In this document: positions 60,683 to 64,000 of the stretch, one piece after another | Position numbering within the stretch: position 1 is the first letter of the stretch | How the letters are laid out: the number at the start of each line of letters is the position of its first letter | Source: Arcticibacter sp041902385 | GTDB lineage: Bacteria; Bacteroidota; Bacteroidia; Sphingobacteriales; Sphingobacteriaceae | NCBI RefSeq assembly: GCF_041902385.1 | Contig: NZ_CP169244.1 | Span: 3,348,001-3,412,000 of the forward strand | Length of the DNA: 64,000 nt | Direction of reading: 5' to 3' | Notes under the pieces: model-generated | The model's database searches: none | The model's input: only the letters and a program-made list of their open reading frames with translations | Told to the model about the DNA's origin: nothing | Program-made: the position numbers and the translations under genes

Positions 60683-60949
60683 TCACGAGGATACCTTGAA
60701 AAGCTCTACTTCTGCTTCCGAATTATTTTTTATTTTTTTATAATTGACAGCATACCCTAAGTTGGAATACTCATTTTTAATTTCTTCAGCCTTTCTCAGC
60801 GTTACTTCGTCATCCGTGATTGGGATTATGTCGACACCAAAATATCGGCTCTTTTTATAGACAAAAATTGAGATGTTTTTCTCTCGGGATATTTCCAATT
60901 CGAATCCGTAAGAGATATATAATTGTTCAAGTAAGTCTTTCTCTATCAT
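60683..60949 (-). pseudogene. NACHT NTPase, N-terminal part (split by IS66-B)
   Basis: The ATG at 60949 begins MIEKDLLEQLYISYGFELEI and runs to EVELFK, the last codons being in the target repeat. Removing the element continues it as LFKSFFSYDSTRQRL in the main part, giving a protein of about 706 residues. This 85-residue head is alpha/beta with a KKSRYFGVDIIPI strand, possibly a sensor or effector adaptor. I do not recognise its family. Confidence 0.7.
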
Positions 60950-61079
60950 TAACAGCTCTAGCTATTAGGTTTATTGGGTAGCTTCCAAAGCCAAACATCC
61001 GAAAATAATATATATATTAAAACTTTACTTAATTATTATTGTATGAGACCGTCAGTCAAACATCCTTCTTTCAACGACA

Positions 61080-61231
61080 ATCTGCTCCAGCAAAGTTAAC
61101 CCGCGAAGAAAAACCCGTAAAGAGCTTTTGCGGCATAAACCGCTTCGCTATTTATTCCACATTCTCTTGACTGACTTTTCTTCTTCGATTCTGGTGGCTT
61201 AACAGATTATCTCCTGATGGATTATTCTCAA
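61080..61231. repeat. Direct repeat, copy 1
   Basis: About 150 bases match 62510-62657 at roughly 85-90 percent by eye: GCGAAGAAAAAC, GTAAAGAGCTTTTG, ATAAACCGCTTCGCTATTTA, TTCCACATTCTCTTGACTGA and GGTGGCTTAACAGATTATC are shared. It contains no gene. The two copies flank the Ntn-hydrolase-like gene and the tRNA-like remnant. Confidence 0.75.
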
Positions 61232-61391
61232 CCAACCCTTCTATGTCTCCCTTACTGGTCCAAACCGCTGGCTCCAAGAAATATCGTACGTGACACTTGA
61301 TGTGTTTCGGTTCGGTTACTCTTATTAGACTGCTTCAGCTCTCAACGTTGCGAAAGCTAAGGAGCTATTTTCAGAGAAAGGTAAAATCCTT

Positions 61392-61462
61392 GGAAATAGC
61401 CTGGCTTGTCTCCAGGACCTCCTGCTTCAACAGCTGGCGTGCTAACCAATTACACTACTATA
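61392..61462 (-). tRNA. tRNA-like remnant (probably non-functional)
   Basis: The minus strand reads AGTGTAATTGGTTAGCACGC, a normal D-arm, and CCTGG AGACAAG CCAGG, a T-arm-shaped hairpin with a non-canonical loop lacking TTCGA. The anticodon stem has a mismatch and the acceptor ends do not pair. It is probably a decayed tRNA or an att-derived fragment. The surrounding gene-free stretch 60950-61577 otherwise holds only the direct repeat. Confidence 0.35.
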
Positions 61463-61577
61463 GAATCTTGATTAAACCCCGATGGATAACCCGATAGAAA
61501 CCGGGTTTCCAGGTAACCTACACCTTGCCCATATAGGAATATCTTTACAAGTGGACAAAAGGGGAGTTGCTTCTTTA

Positions 61578-62387
61578 TTATCTTGGCTGCCGTTGTGCAG
61601 CTTCTAAAAGTTTAAGTTTCACAGCGTCGTAACGCTCAAAAAGTTCGTTACGCCACTCCACAAAGTTAAGATTTTCGATTGAAGTAACCTTGCGCCCGGA
61701 AATAAATCTTTCATTATTACTGATGATACCGATGGCCCTAGCCGGACCATTTCTATATAGAGCGACGATCTGTGGTACTTTGCCAATTTGATAGGCAGTG
61801 TTACCCTCTAATGTTTCTGTAAACCAATGATAAACAGTTCTGCTTGTACCGTGGTTATTGTTTTTAGAAACGTTGTACTCACTCTCAAATCGTTGTTTTG
61901 CTTCCTTGTGGCGATATCCTTCCACCGTCACAAGCCCTGAACGGTCAGGCAATGGCAGCTTTTCTATCACTGCTTCTGTTCTCGTTCTCCATGAAATTCT
62001 ATAACAGTGAAAAACTTTTTCGACGTCACGTGTGCAGTAGACGATTACAAATGAACCGGCCGTCCATGATGGTGGATATACTGATATCGCGTTTTTAATC
62101 GCTTCAAATACGATACTGGCTTTTTCTTCGACAGAGCAATTACTCTTGAACAGCAATCCTCGGTCAGCTTCGTCAATCAATTGCCCGATTACGATCGTTG
62201 GAAACAATACATCCCCGCAGTAGCCGAAAATATCAGGATGTTTTAACATTGCAAAAGTTTTACGGCCTTCTGAGAAAGTTTCTTTTATGCTTGTACTAAA
62301 CTGGCTATCAGTTGTGATGTAGATTGCTGATGGACGATAGCCAAATTTGCTATTGTCTACCCCGACCCAGGTGGCTAATAATGTCAT
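61578..62387 (-). CDS. Putative proteasome-like Ntn hydrolase
   Basis: The 269 residues begin M-T-L-L-A-T-W; removal of Met would expose Thr as nucleophile. Relative to that Thr, Asp26 (ITTDS) and Lys42 (EGRKTF) are 16 residues apart, the same spacing as the Asp17-Lys33 pair of proteasome beta subunits. A GYCGD turn follows 15 residues after the Lys, like the GxxG loop. Length and order fit the family. The C-terminal 90 residues are extra. Protease activity and substrate are unknown; the identification is by pattern only. Confidence 0.5.
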   Translation of the reverse strand: MTLLATWVGVDNSKFGYRPSAIYITTDSQFSTSIKETFSEGRKTFAMLKHPDIFGYCGDVLFPTIVIGQLIDEADRGLLFKSNCSVEEKASIVFEAIKNAISVYPPSWTAGSFVIVYCTRDVEKVFHCYRISWRTRTEAVIEKLPLPDRSGLVTVEGYRHKEAKQRFESEYNVSKNNNHGTSRTVYHWFTETLEGNTAYQIGKVPQIVALYRNGPARAIGIISNNERFISGRKVTSIENLNFVEWRNELFERYDAVKLKLLEAAQRQPR

Positions 62388-62509
62388 TTTAAAAGTTACT
62401 CATTTTTGGCTAAATTAATGATAATGCTTTGTTCCTAGGCTGTAATCCCCTTGCGATAAACAATATCTCAAGTAGGAATATCTTTGACACTTGAGTGGCG
62501 ACGAAGCTA

Positions 62510-62657
62510 ACCTGTTCTGGCAAGGCTAGCCAGCGAAGAAAAACCGGTAAAGAGCTTTTGCATAAACCGCTTCGCTATTTATTCCACATTCTCTTGACTG
62601 ATTTTTCTTCTTTGATTTTGGTGGCTTAACAGATTATCACCTGAAGGTTTATTCTCA
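62510..62657. repeat. Direct repeat, copy 2
   Basis: This matches copy 1 at 61080-61231. It includes GGCAAGGCTAGCC (62519-62531), which also occurs in the RNA candidate at 32290. It lies between the Ntn-hydrolase-like gene start and the end of the DUF1016 gene. The gap 62388-62663 contains no coding sequence. Confidence 0.75.
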
Positions 62658-62663
62658 TAATAG

Positions 62664-63734
62664 TTACAGTAGCTTCGAAAGTTTCCCTTCGTCGGGTAAG
62701 AACTTTCTTAACTCGTCCGGGATATGCCGGGTGGTTTTAAAAGTCGCAGCTCCCATTGCGTTGCTGACAGATCGAAAAGCGTACTCTACAACCGTATTTG
62801 ATTTTTCCTTGCACAGAATTATCCCTATGCTCGGGTTCTCATGTGGTAACTTCACTTTATCATCAAGTACATTAAGGTAGAAATTCAGCTGTCCTGCATA
62901 TTCCGGTTTAAACCTACCCCGCTTCAACTCGAAAGCTACCAGGCATTGCAAATGCCGATTGTAGAAGAGAAGATCAATAAAAAATTCCTGTCCGTCAACT
63001 TCAAGCCGGAACTGGTTCCCCAAAAAAGCAAATCCCTTTCCAAGGCCAAGAATAAACTTTCTAATATTGTTGACGATTTCCGTTTCAATGGCTCTTTCAT
63101 CTTCCGATCCTTCCAGCTGCATGAAGTCCCATAAATATTCATCCCGAAATACTTGCAGAGCTGTATCCCTTAAATCTTTTGGAACAGTAGCTTCGAAATT
63201 ATTCGGCAGCGTCCCCTGATGCTTATACAGATTCTCGGCAATCTTAAGCTCCAAGATTGATACTGACCAGAACTGAGTTGCGGCATGCCGGATGTAAAAC
63301 AGACGCTCTTCCAGGTTTTTACATTTATTCAATAATAGCAGATGATGCGTAAAACTGACTGAAAAGAATAAATCCACGTCACTTTGGAATTGTGCAGTCG
63401 CCGACTGCACAATTCGAGGATCAGTTATTTGTGCAGTTGCTAACTGCATAAAGTTTGTGTTTGTATAGGCTTCAGCAAACTGCTTCATATTCATCAGGTT
63501 CCTGCGAGAGAACCCTCTCAGTCCGGGAAGCTCCTTTTGCAGATCTAAAGCCAGTTGACCTATTATTCTCGCACCCCAATTTCCAGAGGCGACTTTCTCA
63601 GACAACTTTACGCCTGTGCTCATATAAAGCTTTAGAAGCTCACGGTTGGCCAGCCTTGAAGCTTCATATCGGCTGTGAACTATATTCTGCTTTAATTCCT
63701 TGATTAGCTGCAGATACGATTGATTCTCTTCCAT
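62664..63734 (-). CDS. DUF1016/YhcG-type PD-(D/E)xK nuclease domain protein
   Basis: The 356 residues contain LLKLYMSTGVKLSEKVASGNWGARIIGQLA in parts (N-terminal DUF1016 helical region) and the C-terminal nuclease core EFFIDLLFYNRHLQCLVAFELKRG with D...ExK. The middle (about 100-120) contains QLATAQITDPRIVQSATAQF, encoded by two palindromes. The start is four bases after the integrase stop, so both are co-transcribed. YhcG-like proteins occur with mobile elements and restriction systems. The role here is not known. Confidence 0.85.
   Translation of the reverse strand: MEENQSYLQLIKELKQNIVHSRYEASRLANRELLKLYMSTGVKLSEKVASGNWGARIIGQLALDLQKELPGLRGFSRRNLMNMKQFAEAYTNTNFMQLATAQITDPRIVQSATAQFQSDVDLFFSVSFTHHLLLLNKCKNLEERLFYIRHAATQFWSVSILELKIAENLYKHQGTLPNNFEATVPKDLRDTALQVFRDEYLWDFMQLEGSEDERAIETEIVNNIRKFILGLGKGFAFLGNQFRLEVDGQEFFIDLLFYNRHLQCLVAFELKRGRFKPEYAGQLNFYLNVLDDKVKLPHENPSIGIILCKEKSNTVVEYAFRSVSNAMGAATFKTTRHIPDELRKFLPDEGKLSKLL
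63388..63414. repeat. Perfect 13-bp palindrome inside the DUF1016 gene
   Basis: AATTGTGCAGTCG, a single C, then its exact complement CGACTGCACAATT. A second, shorter palindrome TGCAGTT/AACTGCA follows at about 63432-63448. Both code for a hydrophilic loop and look like a palindromic insertion element or a regulatory structure in the mRNA. Confidence 0.75.
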
Positions 63735-63738
63735 GCGA

Positions 63739-64000
63739 CTATCCTAATTTTAGGCGAAGCTTAGCCATGTCATCACTTATTTTCTTTTCCAATACACGGG
63801 CATAAATCTGAGTAGTAGCAATTTTTGTATGCCCTAGCATCTTGCTGACGGTTTCAATGGGAACACCGTTGGAGAGAGTTACCGTGGTTGCGAAGGTATG
63901 TCGCGCTACATGGAACGTTAGGTTCTTTTTAATCTCGCAGATATCGGCTATTTCTTTCAAATAGCTATTCACCTTCTGATTGGATAAAGACGGGAATAAC
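63739..64000 (-). CDS. Tyrosine recombinase (integrase), C-terminal part, cut by window edge
   Basis: The visible frame reads LFPSLSNQKVNSYLKEIADI, then LTFHVARHTFATTVTL with the HxxR catalytic pair, MLGHTKIATTQIYARV with the second His and the Tyr nucleophile. The gene continues beyond position 64000, so the GTG at 63970-63972 is not the start. This is the Bacteroidota ICE integrase type that inserts into tRNA genes. It leads an operon with the DUF1016 gene. Confidence 0.88.
   Translation of the reverse strand, partial: LFPSLSNQKVNSYLKEIADICEIKKNLTFHVARHTFATTVTLSNGVPIETVSKMLGHTKIATTQIYARVLEKKISDDMAKLRLKLG

Larger units (their letters stand above)
58063..60694 (+). mobile_element. IS66-family insertion sequence, copy B, with an HTH passenger
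   Basis: The 2632-bp element is flanked by the 8-bp direct repeat CTTGAAAA (58055-58062 and 60695-60702). Removing it joins the NACHT gene in frame. The ends share only GTAT and scattered bases, so the right inverted repeat is poor or altered. It contains tnpA, tnpB, tnpC and an antisense XRE gene at the right end. Copy B differs from copy A in length and in nucleotide sequence. Confidence 0.82.

Noticed and set aside
61392..61462. Functional tRNA gene
   Set aside because: The acceptor ends do not pair, the T-loop lacks TTCGA and the anticodon stem is mismatched.
1..64000. CRISPR array or cas genes
   Set aside because: No regularly spaced short repeats and no Cas-like protein were found on either strand.

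Overview
The window looks like a Bacteroidota chromosome, most likely Sphingobacteriaceae (Pedobacter-like). The indications are a Bacteroides-type tra operon, an RteC regulator, a SusC-style TonB receptor with a carboxypeptidase-like N-terminal domain, and AT-rich spacers. The genus is inferred, not demonstrated. Positions 1-4118 look like ordinary chromosome: a hypothetical gene, a secreted regulatory-domain protein, a class A beta-lactamase-like hydrolase and a GH43-like glycosidase. By eye these are more GC-rich than what follows. From about 4.2 kb to the right edge the DNA reads as an integrative conjugative element (ICE) or a composite of such elements. A tRNA-3'-end-like motif near 4226-4248 is a candidate left attachment site, and a tyrosine recombinase runs off the right edge.

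Element layout: (1) 4.4-18.3 kb is a heavy-metal efflux block: TonB receptor, two small Cys-rich WQPP-tailed proteins, a P1B ATPase, a membrane protein, a CzcB adaptor and a CzcA pump fused to a TolC-like outer-membrane factor, ending with an HTH gene. (2) 18.4-20.7 kb is a Pycsar-like operon (membrane effector, class III nucleotide cyclase) with an unexpected third gene, an E2-like protein with a SEC-C motif. (3) 20.8-28.6 kb, divergent from it, is a MORC/MutL-ATPase restriction-modification cluster: sigma-like protein, SNF2 helicase broken at an A6 tract, GHKL ATPase, HNH nuclease, an unknown gene, then convergent 5mC methyltransferase and Vsr. (4) 28.6-32.5 kb holds small genes, RadC, a decayed XRE regulator, an LRR-TIR protein and a divergent structured RNA candidate. 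(5) 32.5-46.2 kb is the tra operon (TraN, M, L, K, J, two TerB-like paralogues, TraI, TraG, DUF4133, DUF4134). traL is split by an intact IS66 element with an 8-bp target duplication. (6) 46.6-48.7 kb is an unknown-group (defence-type) reverse transcriptase followed by a 106-nt cloverleaf-like RNA candidate. (7) 48.8-55.2 kb has RteC, a LuxR-type regulator, a GNAT, the coupling protein (frameshifted), relaxase, MobC and a candidate oriT. (8) 55.3-61 kb is a NACHT-type NTPase coupled to a RelA/SpoT synthetase gene. A second IS66 element splits the NTPase gene in frame. (9) 61-64 kb has a 150-bp direct repeat, a tRNA-like remnant, a proteasome-like Ntn-hydrolase candidate, a DUF1016 nuclease with internal palindromes, and the integrase.

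Taken together this is a mobile element with a metal-resistance cargo and at least five distinct candidate anti-phage modules. Its transfer functions may be impaired (traL and coupling-protein lesions), so it may now behave as a resident defence island. Several lesions are one-base shortfalls in homopolymer tracts, so assembly error must be excluded before calling those genes dead. The strongest candidates for something undescribed are the Pycsar operon with an E2/SEC-C partner, the NACHT plus RelA/SpoT pair, and the reverse transcriptase with its adjacent cloverleaf RNA.
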